From Pseudomonadota bacterium (lineage in GTDB: Bacteria > Pseudomonadota > Alphaproteobacteria > Caulobacterales > Caulobacteraceae), in NCBI GenBank assembly GCA_023451375.1, contig JAEXZS010000085.1, positions 13,666 through 77,665 on the forward strand: 64,000 bases of DNA, read 5' to 3'. Every line of letters starts with the position of its first letter. Positions within the stretch are counted from its first letter, which is position 1. Both the position numbers and the translations under genes were made by a program. Of the stretch, positions 1 through 8,166 are shown one piece after another. Below the pieces are notes generated by a model that ran no database searches, was not told where the DNA came from, and worked only from the letters and a program-made list of their open reading frames with translations.

Positions 1-1744
1 CGTCTTCCTCGATGTAGGCGATGGCCTGTTCCAGCGACGGGCGGCGCGGCGGGGTGAGGCGCACGGCCTCGTCCTTGCCCGAGGCGCGGACGTTGGTCAG
101 CTGCTTGCCCTTGATCGGGTTGACGTCCAGGTCGTCCGAGCGGCTGTTCTCGCCGATGATCATGCCCTGGTAGGTCTTCTCGCCGGCGCCGACGAACATG
201 ACGCCCCGCTCTTCCAGGTTCCACAGGGCGTAGGCGGCCGTGTCCCCGTCCGAGTTCGACACCAGGACGCCCTTCAGGCGCCCTTCGATCGCGCCCTTGT
301 GCGGCTCATAGTGGCTGAACACGCGGTTCAGCACGCCCGAGCCGCGCGTATCGGTCAGGAACTCGCCCTGATACCCGATCAGCGCCCGCGACGGGCAGTT
401 CAGCTGGATGCGGGTCTTCCCCGCACCCGAAGGCCCCATGTCGCGCAGCTCGGCCTTGCGCTGGCTCAGCTTCTCGATGACCACGCCGGTGTATTCATCA
501 TCAACGTCGATGACCACGTCCTCGATCGGCTCCAGCCGCTCTCCGTTCTCACCGGTTTGATAGACCACGCGCGGGCGGCTGATCGACAGTTCGAAGCCTT
601 CGCGACGCATGTTCTCGACCAGCACGCCCAGCTGCAGTTCGCCGCGACCGGCGACTTCATAGGCGTCGGCGCCCGGGGTCTCGGTCACGCGGATGGCGAC
701 GTTGGCCTCGGCCTCCTTCAGCAGGCGGTCGCGGATGACGCGCGACTGGACCTTGTCGCCTTCGCGGCCGGCCAGCGGGCTGTCGTTCACCGCCACCGTC
801 ATGGAGATGGTCGGCGGATCGATCGGCTGGGCGTCCAGCGCCTCGGTGACCTCCAGCGCGCACAGGGTGTCGGCCACGGTGGCCTTGGCCATGCCGGCGA
901 TGGCGACGATGTCTCCCGCTTCGGCCCCCTCGTCGATCGGCTGGCGCTTGAGACCGCGGAAGGCTAGCACCTTGGTGATGCGGCCCTGCTCGATCTGCTT
1001 GCCGTCGCGGTCCAGCGCCTTGATCGGCATGCCGGGGATCGCCCTGCCGCTCTCGATCCGGCCGGTGAGGATCCGGCCCAGGAACGGGTCGCTCTCGATC
1101 AGCACGTTCAGGATGCGGAACGGCTTATCGACGTTCTGCGCCACCGGCGGCGGCGGCACGTGATCGACGATCAGGTCGAACAGCGGGGCCAGGGTGTCGG
1201 ACGGCTTGTCCAGGTCCAGCGTCGCCCAGCCGTTGCGGCCCGAGGCGTAGATGTGCGGGAAATCCAGCTGCTCCGGCGAGGCGCCGATGGCCTCGAACAG
1301 CTCGATGGTCTCCAGGTGCACCCGGTCTGGGTCGGCGTGGGCGCGGTCGACCTTGTTGATGCACAGGATGGGCTTCAGGCCCATCTTCAGCGCCTTGGTC
1401 AGCACGAACTTGGTCTGCGGCATGACGCCTTCCTCGGCGTCGACCAGCAGGACGCAGCCGTCGACCATGCCTAGGATCCGCTCCACCTCGCCGCCGAAGT
1501 CGGCGTGGCCGGGCGTGTCGATGATGTTGATGCGGGTCTCGCCGGCCTTGCCGTTCCACAGCACCGACGTGGCCTTGGCCAGGATGGTGATGCCGCGCTC
1601 GCGCTCCTGGTCGTTGGAGTCCATGGCGCGCTCGGTCGTCGTCTCATTGGCTCGGAAGACGCCGGACTGGGCCAGCAGCTGATCCACCAAGGTGGTTTTG
1701 CCGTGATCGACGTGGGCGATGATGGCGACGTTGCGCAGGTTCAT
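1..1744 (-). CDS. typA: Ribosome-associated GTPase TypA/BipA, 3' end cut off
   Basis: Translational GTPase of the EF-G/LepA group that binds the 70S ribosome and helps 50S assembly and stress growth. The N-terminus begins MNLRNVAIIAHVDHGKTTL, giving the G1 loop AHVDHGKTT. Next come RGITI (switch I), DTPGHADF (G3) and NKVD (G4), then EF-Tu-like domain 2, the EF-G domain III/V folds and the TypA-specific C-terminal part. About 581 codons are present; the family is usually about 605-615 residues, so roughly 25-35 C-terminal residues lie outside the window. The start is the ATG whose complement is at 1742-1744. No strong Shine-Dalgarno is visible. Confidence 0.97.
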   Translation of the reverse strand, partial: MNLRNVAIIAHVDHGKTTLVDQLLAQSGVFRANETTTERAMDSNDQERERGITILAKATSVLWNGKAGETRINIIDTPGHADFGGEVERILGMVDGCVLLVDAEEGVMPQTKFVLTKALKMGLKPILCINKVDRAHADPDRVHLETIELFEAIGASPEQLDFPHIYASGRNGWATLDLDKPSDTLAPLFDLIVDHVPPPPVAQNVDKPFRILNVLIESDPFLGRILTGRIESGRAIPGMPIKALDRDGKQIEQGRITKVLAFRGLKRQPIDEGAEAGDIVAIAGMAKATVADTLCALEVTEALDAQPIDPPTISMTVAVNDSPLAGREGDKVQSRVIRDRLLKEAEANVAIRVTETPGADAYEVAGRGELQLGVLVENMRREGFELSISRPRVVYQTGENGERLEPIEDVVIDVDDEYTGVVIEKLSQRKAELRDMGPSGAGKTRIQLNCPSRALIGYQGEFLTDTRGSGVLNRVFSHYEPHKGAIEGRLKGVLVSNSDGDTAAYALWNLEERGVMFVGAGEKTYQGMIIGENSRSDDLDVNPIKGKQLTNVRASGKDEAVRLTPPRRPSLEQAIAYIEED

Positions 1745-1962
1745 TTCGGGCTCGGGCGGACTGTGTTCGGTCACGGGAGGTCCGCGCCGCTGCAGGAGAA
1801 TGCAGGAAAAAGGGGGAGTGTTCGGGGCGCTCTTACAGGCATGCGGCCGGAAACGCCAGAGCGGGCCCGCCACGACGCCTTACGGATATTTCACCTGCCG
1901 CGCCGCATCCGCCGACGTCAGGGCCGGCCTCTCCCTCCCGTCATCGAGAAGAGGAGACACCA

Positions 1963-2256
1963 ATGGATATCGCCGCCCTGGTCCTGACCGGAGCGTTGGC
2001 CCTGGCGCCCGCGCCCGATCTTTCGGTTTCGACGCACGGGCTGGACCCGGCGCGTGCGTCGGACGCGGCCCGGCTGGCCGAGCGTTTCCGGGACGCCAGC
2101 CGCGCCTGGTGCGGCCAGCATCACCGCAGCGTGACGCCGCACGCCCGCGCCGCCTGCGAGCCCGAGATGCGACGCCGCCTAGCCGCCGCCCTGCCGCCCG
2201 ACGATCGACGCGGTTTCGTACGCGCGGGCGGGATGCGCGTGCTGAACCGGCGCTAG
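1963..2256 (+). CDS. UrcA-like small exported protein
   Basis: Protein of 97 residues with a short hydrophobic N-terminus (about residues 3-16, signal-peptide-like). The body resembles UrcA proteins of Caulobacterales and Sphingomonadales: LSVSTHGLDPARASDAARLAERF, then AWCG, then a second cysteine near HARAAC and an alanine/arginine-rich end. UrcA function is unknown; the two cysteines could form a disulfide in the periplasm. A strong Shine-Dalgarno, AGAGGAGA, lies just before the ATG. The gene converges on the Crp/Fnr gene and shares its stop codon bases (CTAG at 2253-2256). Confidence 0.7.
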   Translation: MDIAALVLTGALALAPAPDLSVSTHGLDPARASDAARLAERFRDASRAWCGQHHRSVTPHARAACEPEMRRRLAAALPPDDRRGFVRAGGMRVLNRR

Positions 2257-2948
2257 CCCTTGTGGGCGCGGAAGGCGTCGCCGGAGCGGTAGCATTCACA
2301 CGCCGCCCGCTCCAGCCCCGCCCGGTCCAGCACGGTGATGCGTCCCCGGGAGTAGGCGATGGCCCCCGCCTTCTGCAGTCCCTGGGCCGCCTCATTCACC
2401 GTGGTGCGCTGCGAGCCCAGCATCGAGGCCAGGTATTCCTGCGTCAGGTTCAGCGTGTCGCCGTCGACGCGGTCGTGGCAGCGCAGCAGCCATTTGGCGA
2501 ACCGCTGGCCGGCGTGATGCAGGGCGTTGCAGGCGCTGGACTGCTCCAGTTCGCCCTGCAGCCGCGCCATGTAGTCGGCAACCACGTCTCGCATCGCGGG
2601 TCGCTGGGCCGCCAGGGCGCGGAAGCGGGCGGCGTCCACGCGCTGGGCGGAACAGGCCACCTGGGCCACGCTTCGGGTGTGGGCGCGCTGGGGCGTCGCC
2701 GAGGCGACGACGCCCAGCACGCCCTCGCGGCCGACCATGAGCGTCTCCACGGTGCGGCCGTCCTCCAGAACGGCCACCGAGGAGCAGAAGCCGCTGTCGA
2801 TGAAATGCAGGTGCTCGATCAGGTCGTCGGGCTCGGAGAAGACGTGGCCCTGGGCGAACTCGGCCGGCGTCGCGATCGCCAGCAGGGCGTCACGGTCAGC
2901 GACCTCCAGTCCCTGGATCAGGATATTGCCGGGCGAACGACTGAGCAT
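2253..2948 (-). CDS. Crp/Fnr-family transcriptional regulator
   Basis: Protein of 231 residues. An N-terminal cyclic-nucleotide-binding-like beta barrel (about 15-125, with FIDSGFCSSV and GREGVLGV) is followed by the dimer helix and a C-terminal winged helix (about 160-220). The HTH is LTQEYLASMLGSQRTTVNEA. The four-cysteine FNR iron-sulfur cluster and the usual Crp cAMP contacts are not evident, so the signal is unknown. This subtype is common in Caulobacteraceae. No target operator was identified. It is monocistronic and convergent with the UrcA-like gene. Confidence 0.9.
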   Translation of the reverse strand: MLSRSPGNILIQGLEVADRDALLAIATPAEFAQGHVFSEPDDLIEHLHFIDSGFCSSVAVLEDGRTVETLMVGREGVLGVVASATPQRAHTRSVAQVACSAQRVDAARFRALAAQRPAMRDVVADYMARLQGELEQSSACNALHHAGQRFAKWLLRCHDRVDGDTLNLTQEYLASMLGSQRTTVNEAAQGLQKAGAIAYSRGRITVLDRAGLERAACECYRSGDAFRAHKG

Positions 2949-3068
2949 GGATTCGCGCTTAAGGCGATTGTGGGAACCCGTCTGTCGGAACCCGACACAG
3001 CGTTGCAGTATTTCCCCCCACTATCTGGGGACAAGTCGTTGAAATTGCGCCTTGTGTACGGTGCCGGA

Positions 3069-3269
3069 TCAAACAGAGACGACTTCTGACCGCAGCCGCC
3101 GCCCGACGATGCGGTCGCCGTCGTGGACCTCGACCCCCTCGCAAGAGGTGTGCTGGAGCAGAAGGGCCTCGGCGGCCCGCAGGGCGTCGGCGTCGTCGAC
3201 ACCATCGTGGAAATCCAGCAGCGGACGACGGCCGTCGCCGTCGAAGAAATGAAGCTCGTAGATGCGCAT
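3069..3269 (-). CDS. Small DUF6894-like protein
   Basis: Protein of 66 residues beginning MRIYELHFFDGDGRRPLLD, with a central ALRAAEALLL helix. Its length, the FHxxDG-type beginning and the later strand (CEGVEVHDGDRIVG) resemble the DUF6894 family of small cytosolic proteins of unknown function found in many alphaproteobacteria. No catalytic motif is visible. It lies alone upstream of the Crp/Fnr gene, on the same strand and 120 bp away, so it may have its own promoter. Confidence 0.6.
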   Translation of the reverse strand: MRIYELHFFDGDGRRPLLDFHDGVDDADALRAAEALLLQHTSCEGVEVHDGDRIVGRRLRSEVVSV

Positions 3270-3397
3270 CGCTCAGTCCCCGTGAGCGGCATGTTACGCT
3301 TGAGAGGCGATCGGCGTCCGTCGGAAGTCGACAGAAGACCCGCCTTTGCCGTGGCGGCGCCGTCGAGCCCGACGCCCCTGACGCTGAAACCTGGACT

Positions 3398-4339
3398 TCA
3401 GCGCGCGAGAAAGGCGTCGAGTTCGGCCTGGAAGGTTTCGGGTTGATCGAACATGATGAAGTGGGCGCTGTCGTCGATGCGCTTCAGCTTCGCGCCGGAC
3501 AGATTGGCGAAGGACATGCGGTAGATGGCGTCCGTCAGCTCAGGCGTCATGCGGGGGTCGTTGAACTTGACATACAGCACCTCGGTCGGGGCCGTGATCT
3601 TCGACAGTTCGGGGCGCAGGTCGGTGACGATCAATTCGCGGAAGGCGGCGGCGGAAACCTTCTGGTCGCTCTCGCGCATGTCTTCCAGCGCGCCTTCCCG
3701 CCGGGATTCGGTGTTGATCATGCCGTTGATGGCCGCCGTGGCCTGGGGGATGTAGGCCTCGCGCGGGCTGTTCGCCTGGGCGGCCCAGATCTGGTCGGCG
3801 ACAGGCACGACGCTTTCGGCGCTCGCGCCGGGAGCGGCGAACATCGCTCCCATGAAGGGCACCATGTCCACGACCATCAGCCGGCCGACCAGGTCCGGGT
3901 GGCGCGCGGCCAGCATCATGCCGATGGTCCCGCCCATCGAGTGGCCGACCACGGCAGGCTTCTCAAGCCCCTGCTCTCGGATATAGCGGGCGATGTCCTC
4001 GGCGACGGGCGCGGCGACCGGGGTCGGTTGGGCGCCGGTCTGGGCGTTGCCCTCGGCGGGCGCGCCGGCGAACCCCTGGATGTGAATGCGGTGGATGCGG
4101 TAGCGGCCGCCCAGGTGATCGACGGTCTCCTGCCAGACCTCCGGCGAGGACGACAGTCCGGGAATCAGTATGATGTCCTGGCCCTGGCCACGCGCCGCCC
4201 CGTCCACCCGGACGTGCAGCCGGTCCGAGGCGAAGTCGGCGTGTCGATGACCATGGGCGGCGTGGCCGACATGTCCATCTTGGGCCCCGGCGGGCGCCGC
4301 CGCGAGCAGAAGGGCGGCGAAGGCGATGGCTTGGATCAT
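3398..4339 (-). CDS. Exported alpha/beta hydrolase
   Basis: Protein of 313 residues with a Sec signal peptide (hydrophobic residues 5-19, cleavage near AGA-QD) followed by a His-rich linker (HVGHAAHGHRH). The alpha/beta fold starts at about residue 50 with IILIPGLSSSPEVW (oxyanion strand). The nucleophile elbow is GHSMGG, the acid is probably in KFNDPR, and the catalytic histidine is in DDSAHFIMFDQPETF. It is likely a periplasmic esterase or lipase-like enzyme; the substrate cannot be read. It is divergent from the Rieske oxygenase across a palindromic region, which suggests shared control. Confidence 0.9.
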   Translation of the reverse strand: MIQAIAFAALLLAAAPAGAQDGHVGHAAHGHRHADFASDRLHVRVDGAARGQGQDIILIPGLSSSPEVWQETVDHLGGRYRIHRIHIQGFAGAPAEGNAQTGAQPTPVAAPVAEDIARYIREQGLEKPAVVGHSMGGTIGMMLAARHPDLVGRLMVVDMVPFMGAMFAAPGASAESVVPVADQIWAAQANSPREAYIPQATAAINGMINTESRREGALEDMRESDQKVSAAAFRELIVTDLRPELSKITAPTEVLYVKFNDPRMTPELTDAIYRMSFANLSGAKLKRIDDSAHFIMFDQPETFQAELDAFLAR

Positions 4340-4377
4340 GGCGGTTCTCCCGTTTGAGGTCGCCCTTATGGCGTCAA

Positions 4378-4400
4378 TACTTTATCCTGTAAAGTACTTT
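4378..4400. promoter_or_regulatory. Palindromic operator between divergent genes
   Basis: Perfect inverted repeat TACTTTA-TCCTG-TAAAGTA (4378-4396), overlapping a second 10-bp palindrome, AAAGTACTTT (4391-4400). It is much more AT-rich than its surroundings. It lies 38 bp upstream of the hydrolase start and about 50 bp upstream of the Rieske oxygenase, a position suited to a dimeric repressor acting on both promoters. No regulator gene is adjacent. The role is inferred from symmetry and position. Confidence 0.5.
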
Positions 4401-4448
4401 CGTATGGTCCTGAGGACAGACGCCGCCCGCCTCTGTTAGACAGGCGGC

Positions 4449-5579
4449 ATGAAGCCAGCCGCCGCCGATCCCGTCCAGTCCCCACGAGCCGACGCCGCGC
4501 CGTCAAAGGTCGGCGCCTCGCCGTTCGGCAAGGGCTTCGTGACCGACGCCTGGTATTTCGTAGCCCTGGCCCGGGATATCGCGCCGGCCGGCCTTAAGCG
4601 CCATGAGATCATGGGCGAGCCGGTGCTGGTCGGCCGCACCCGCGCGGGTCAGGTCTACGCCATGCGAGACATCTGCCCCCACCGCGCCGCCCCGTTGTCG
4701 GCCGGCAGGCTGGTGGACAAGCCCGGCGAGGGCGAGACGATCGAATGCCCGTACCACGGCTGGCGCTTCCGGCCGGACGGCGTCTGCGCCGCCATCCCGT
4801 CGCTGGTCGAGGAACAGGCCTTCGAGGCGAACCGCATCCGCGTGCGCGCCTACCCGGTGCGCGAGAGCCAGGGGATCGTCTTCGTCTGGATGGCCTCCGA
4901 TCCCCGCAATCCGATGGAGCCGGACCACGAGCCGCCGGTCTTCCCCGGCGTGGTCGGCGGCGAGGCCAAGCTGGTCGAAGGAATGGATTTCGACAGCCAC
5001 ATCTATCACGCGGTCGTCGGCCTGATGGACCCCGCTCATGGCCCCTATGTCCACCAGCAGTGGTGGTGGCGATCCGAACATTCCATGCATGAGAAGGCCA
5101 AGGCGTTCGAGCCGCGCGAGCACGGCTTCGCCATGGTGCGCCACGCGCCGTCGTCGAACAGCCGCGCCTACAAGATTCTGGGCGGGGCGCCCGCGACCGA
5201 GATCACCTTCCGCCTGCCGGGCTATCGCTGGGAGCACATCCAGGTGGGCGAGAAGCAGGTGCTGGCGCTGACCTGCCTGACGCCGGTGACCGAGACCAGG
5301 ACGCGCATCACCCAGATCTTCTGGTCCGACCACTGGGTGTTCGGCCTGGCCAAGCCCTTCCTGCGCATGGGGGTGGTCGCCTTCCTGAAGCAGGACGGCG
5401 GCATGGTGAACCTTCAGAACGAAGGGCTGCGCTACGATCCGGCCTTGATATGGATCGACGACGCCGACAGGCAGGCCAAATGGTACCAGCAGCTGAAACG
5501 CGAATGGGCCAGGAGCCGGGCCGAGGGTCGGCCCTTCGAGAACCCGGTCCAGCCCGCCACCCTGCGCTGGAAGAGCTGA
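4449..5579 (+). CDS. Rieske non-haem iron oxygenase, alpha subunit
   Basis: Protein of 376 residues. An N-terminal Rieske domain (about 30-140) carries the [2Fe-2S] ligands as CPHRAAP and CPYHGW. The C-terminal catalytic domain has HAVVGLMDPAHGPYVHQ, which supplies the histidines of the mononuclear iron site. The length and the missing phenyl-ring dioxygenase features point to the VanA / pheophorbide-a-oxygenase / sulfonate-monooxygenase group, acting on a substituted aromatic or similar ring. No reductase or ferredoxin subunit adjoins it, so electrons must come from elsewhere. It is divergent from the exported hydrolase and converges on the pirin gene, with 4 bp between stops. Confidence 0.92.
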   Translation: MKPAAADPVQSPRADAAPSKVGASPFGKGFVTDAWYFVALARDIAPAGLKRHEIMGEPVLVGRTRAGQVYAMRDICPHRAAPLSAGRLVDKPGEGETIECPYHGWRFRPDGVCAAIPSLVEEQAFEANRIRVRAYPVRESQGIVFVWMASDPRNPMEPDHEPPVFPGVVGGEAKLVEGMDFDSHIYHAVVGLMDPAHGPYVHQQWWWRSEHSMHEKAKAFEPREHGFAMVRHAPSSNSRAYKILGGAPATEITFRLPGYRWEHIQVGEKQVLALTCLTPVTETRTRITQIFWSDHWVFGLAKPFLRMGVVAFLKQDGGMVNLQNEGLRYDPALIWIDDADRQAKWYQQLKREWARSRAEGRPFENPVQPATLRWKS

Positions 5580-5583
5580 GGCG

Positions 5584-6453
5584 TCACAGCCCCGGCGGCG
5601 GGCCGAACTTTCCGGCCTGGTAGTCCTGGATCGCCTGCACGATCTCCTCGCGGGTGTTCATCACGAAGGGACCGTGGCTGAAGACCGGCTCGCCGATCGG
5701 CCGGGCGTGACCCAGCAGCACGACGGCGTCGGATGCGGCCGTGATCTCCACCGCCTCGCCGTCGCCCAGCGCCGCCAGGTTCCATTCGGGCACGTGCGTC
5801 CCGGCGACCGAAACCTGCCCCTTCACCACATAGAGGAAGACGTTGCGACCGGCGGCGACCGGCGCGTCGAACCGCGCGCCGGCGGCTAGGCGGACCACCG
5901 CCAGATGGACGTCGATCAGGGACTGGATGGGGGCGGCGACGCCCAGCCATTCGCCGGATACGGGCTCGACCGTCACGCCGCCGTCGGTGGTGAAGGTCGG
6001 AATGTCCGCCGCCTGCAGGCCGACATAGTCGGGCGTGGTCATCTTCAGCCGCGACGGCAGGTTGACCCACAGCTGCAGGATCTCCATCGGCCCGCCGTCG
6101 CGCTTGAAGGCGGCGGGCGACAGTTCGGCGTGGATCAGGCCCGAACCCGCGGTCATCCACTGGATCCCGCCCGCGCGGATGATGCTCTCGCCGCCCGCGG
6201 AATCGTTGTGCGCCAGCTCGCCGTCCAGGATGAAGGTGACGGTCTCGAAGCCCCGATGCGGATGCGGCCCGAACGGCAGGCCGCGATTGTTCGGCGGATA
6301 GGTCTGCGGCCCGTGGTGGTTCAGGAACAGGAACGGATCGACCTGCTCCAGCCCCGGCCCGGGCACGGGACGGCGCGTGATCAGGTCGCCGATGTCGTCG
6401 CGGTGAGCTGGGTGCAGGCGGACGACGGGGCGGGATTTCAGCGCTTCGCTCAT
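5584..6453 (-). CDS. Pirin family protein (cupin)
   Basis: Bicupin of 289 residues. The N-terminal cupin (about 10-125) includes NRGLPFGPHPHRGFETVTFILDGE, with the metal-binding HxH and the later glutamate/histidine typical of pirins; GGIQWMTAGSGLIHAE follows. The C-terminal Pirin_C cupin covers about 175-285. Bacterial pirins have been described as quercetin dioxygenases or regulators of metabolic enzymes; which applies here cannot be told. Start ATG at 6451-6453. Confidence 0.93.
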   Translation of the reverse strand: MSEALKSRPVVRLHPAHRDDIGDLITRRPVPGPGLEQVDPFLFLNHHGPQTYPPNNRGLPFGPHPHRGFETVTFILDGELAHNDSAGGESIIRAGGIQWMTAGSGLIHAELSPAAFKRDGGPMEILQLWVNLPSRLKMTTPDYVGLQAADIPTFTTDGGVTVEPVSGEWLGVAAPIQSLIDVHLAVVRLAAGARFDAPVAAGRNVFLYVVKGQVSVAGTHVPEWNLAALGDGEAVEITAASDAVVLLGHARPIGEPVFSHGPFVMNTREEIVQAIQDYQAGKFGPPPGL

Positions 6454-6491
6454 CCGTCACATATAGAGTGACGGATCATCGATGGCGAGGG

Positions 6492-7088
6492 TCAGCCGGC
6501 CCTCGCCAGCGTCACGGCTCGACGGCGGCCGTCCTGCAACAGCACGCCGCTCCAGCCCCCGGCGACGGCGTGGAGGCGCAGCTCGCCGCCGGCGGCGGGC
6601 ACCACCACCGACTTTCCATCGGTCTGCACCGGCCCGGCGAAGCCGCTGTCCTGCCCGGCGGCGCGCGGCGTCAGCCGGCGCCAGGCGCCCTCGACCAGCC
6701 GGCCGCCGCCCAGATCGGTCAGGGCCAAGGACAGGATCGGCCTGCCGTCGGCGTCCAGGACCCGCCATTTCCCGTCCAGCGGACCGGCGCGGCGGTCCAT
6801 GTCGATCTCGGCCTGGGCCACGCCCTGGTCATAAGCCAGCTCGATGTCGGTGGGACTGGTCTCGTAGCTGCCGACGTAGGCGCCGACCACCACCGGCCGG
6901 CTCAGGGTGCGGCGGTGCAGCGCCTCATCAGCATCGCCCTCGGCCTCCTCTCGACCGAAATTCGACGCCGGCTCGAACGGGCGGACCGCGGGCGGCTGGT
7001 AGATTTCCGGAGTGGCCTCGAGATGGCCGTGGCGGGTCTGGAGGGTCAGGCTGGAAGCGAGGGCTGAAGCGAAGGCGAACCAGATCAT
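6492..7088 (-). CDS. Hypothetical exported protein
   Basis: Protein of 198 residues from the chosen start MIWFAFASALASSLTLQ, which gives a plausible signal peptide. The frame is open a further 49 codons upstream, but that part is arginine-rich and unlike a protein start. The body has beta-rich repeats such as LDGKWRVLDADGRPILSLALTD and GGWSGVLLQDGRR. I recognise no family. It lies 38 bp downstream of the pirin start on the same strand. The divergent sdhC begins about 200 bp away. Confidence 0.65.
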   Translation of the reverse strand: MIWFAFASALASSLTLQTRHGHLEATPEIYQPPAVRPFEPASNFGREEAEGDADEALHRRTLSRPVVVGAYVGSYETSPTDIELAYDQGVAQAEIDMDRRAGPLDGKWRVLDADGRPILSLALTDLGGGRLVEGAWRRLTPRAAGQDSGFAGPVQTDGKSVVVPAAGGELRLHAVAGGWSGVLLQDGRRRAVTLARAG

Positions 7089-7279
7089 GGGCTTAACCTG
7101 CCAAACGCCGACTCCCGACCGCAACCCCCAGCCCAAAACGCGCGAAAACGTGATCGCGCGTGATGGAACCGAGAGCCACCGCCGCGGCACGACACTTCTT
7201 GATCGCGTTTGTTGACACCGCCGTCTGACGGTCACAAAAGCCTTCGCAACCGCACACGGCGATTGAATTCATTCGCTTT

Positions 7280-7294
7280 TGAGAACGATTCGCA
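7280..7294 (+). promoter_or_regulatory. Possible Fur-box-like sequence at the sdhC start
   Basis: TGAGAACGATTCGCA matches 12 of 15 positions of the classic TGAGAATCATTCTCA Fur operator half-structure. It overlaps the first base of the sdhC start codon. Fur control of sdh is known in other bacteria. The GAGAA within it may simply be the Shine-Dalgarno of sdhC, so this is weak. Confidence 0.25.
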
Positions 7295-7758
7295 TGACTC
7301 ATCCCAACCCGACGTCGGGGGATGCGCGCGACGACCAGACCGGCCGTTTCGTCACCCAGCCGAACGGTCGTGTCCGACCTCTTTCGCCTCACATGAGCAT
7401 CTGGCGCTGGCACATGACCATGGCGGCGTCGATCCTGTTCCGGGCCACCATCATCGCGGCGACCGTAGGCGTCGTGATCGCGACGGCGTGGTTGGGGGCG
7501 CTGGCGTTCGGACCGGACGCCTATGACACGGCCCTGTCCTGGGCCGGTTCGCCGTTGGGCCTGTTGATCGGGTTCGGTCTGACGCTGGTGCTGTTCTCCT
7601 TCATCCTGAACGGCGCGCGGCACACCATCAACGACACCGGCAATGGCCTGACCCCCCGATCCGCCACCGTGCTGTCGCACATCTCGGTATGGGGGCCGAT
7701 CGTCCTGGCGGTGTTGTTCTGGGTCGTCCTGTTCGTCACGGGGAGGGTTGCGCTGTGA
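7294..7758 (+). CDS. sdhC: Succinate dehydrogenase cytochrome b subunit SdhC, haem ligand missing
   Basis: Membrane anchor of complex II, 154 residues, with three transmembrane helices (about 48-70, 88-110 and 132-152). It is identified by RPLSPHMSIWRW and its place in sdhCDAB. The quinone-site Ser and Arg of the SIxHRxTG motif are kept in ASILFRATI, but the His between them is Phe. In the second helix the family pattern YHxxxGxRH reads SFILNGARH, so the axial haem ligand (His84 in E. coli) is Phe. The start is the ATG at 7294; another in-frame ATG at 7279 is possible. The stop overlaps the sdhD start by 4 bp. Confidence 0.93.
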   Translation: MTHPNPTSGDARDDQTGRFVTQPNGRVRPLSPHMSIWRWHMTMAASILFRATIIAATVGVVIATAWLGALAFGPDAYDTALSWAGSPLGLLIGFGLTLVLFSFILNGARHTINDTGNGLTPRSATVLSHISVWGPIVLAVLFWVVLFVTGRVAL

Positions 7759-8159
7759 GCGGTCCCGCAAGGTTCAAGAACCACGTCAAGATTTCCGAAC
7801 GCCACGGCGCCGGCGAATGGGCGACCGAGCGCGTCGCCCTGGTCATCCTGCTGCCGCTGGCGGTGTGGCTCGCTTCGACCGCATTCACCCTGACCGGCGC
7901 CGGCTACGACGCAGTGCTGGCCTGGTTCGCCAGTCCGCTGAACGCCGCCTTGCTGGCCGTCACCATGCTGATTTTCCTGGGATACGCCGGATTGGCCTGG
8001 AAGGTCATTCTGGAGGACTACATCAACCGGCCCGGAAACCGCGCCCTGCTGCTGGGCCTGCTCAACCTGGTCCTCCTCGTGCTGGCGGCCGCCAGCGTCT
8101 TCTTCATCGTGCGTCTGGCGCTGGGCTCGGCGCCCCTGCCCGCCGGCCTGGGAGCCTGA
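7755..8159 (+). CDS. sdhD: Succinate dehydrogenase membrane anchor SdhD, haem ligand missing
   Basis: Second complex II anchor, 134 residues, starting at a GTG that overlaps the sdhC stop (GTGA). It has three hydrophobic helices (about 24-47, 56-80 and 93-116). The conserved EDY of the quinone site is present (KVILEDYI). The residue eleven before the Asp, His71 in E. coli, is Tyr here (GYAGLAW). No transmembrane helix contains a histidine. Together with SdhC this predicts a complex without the canonical bis-histidine haem b. Confidence 0.9.
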   Translation: MSGPARFKNHVKISERHGAGEWATERVALVILLPLAVWLASTAFTLTGAGYDAVLAWFASPLNAALLAVTMLIFLGYAGLAWKVILEDYINRPGNRALLLGLLNLVLLVLAAASVFFIVRLALGSAPLPAGLGA

Positions 8160-8166
8160 TGCTGTA

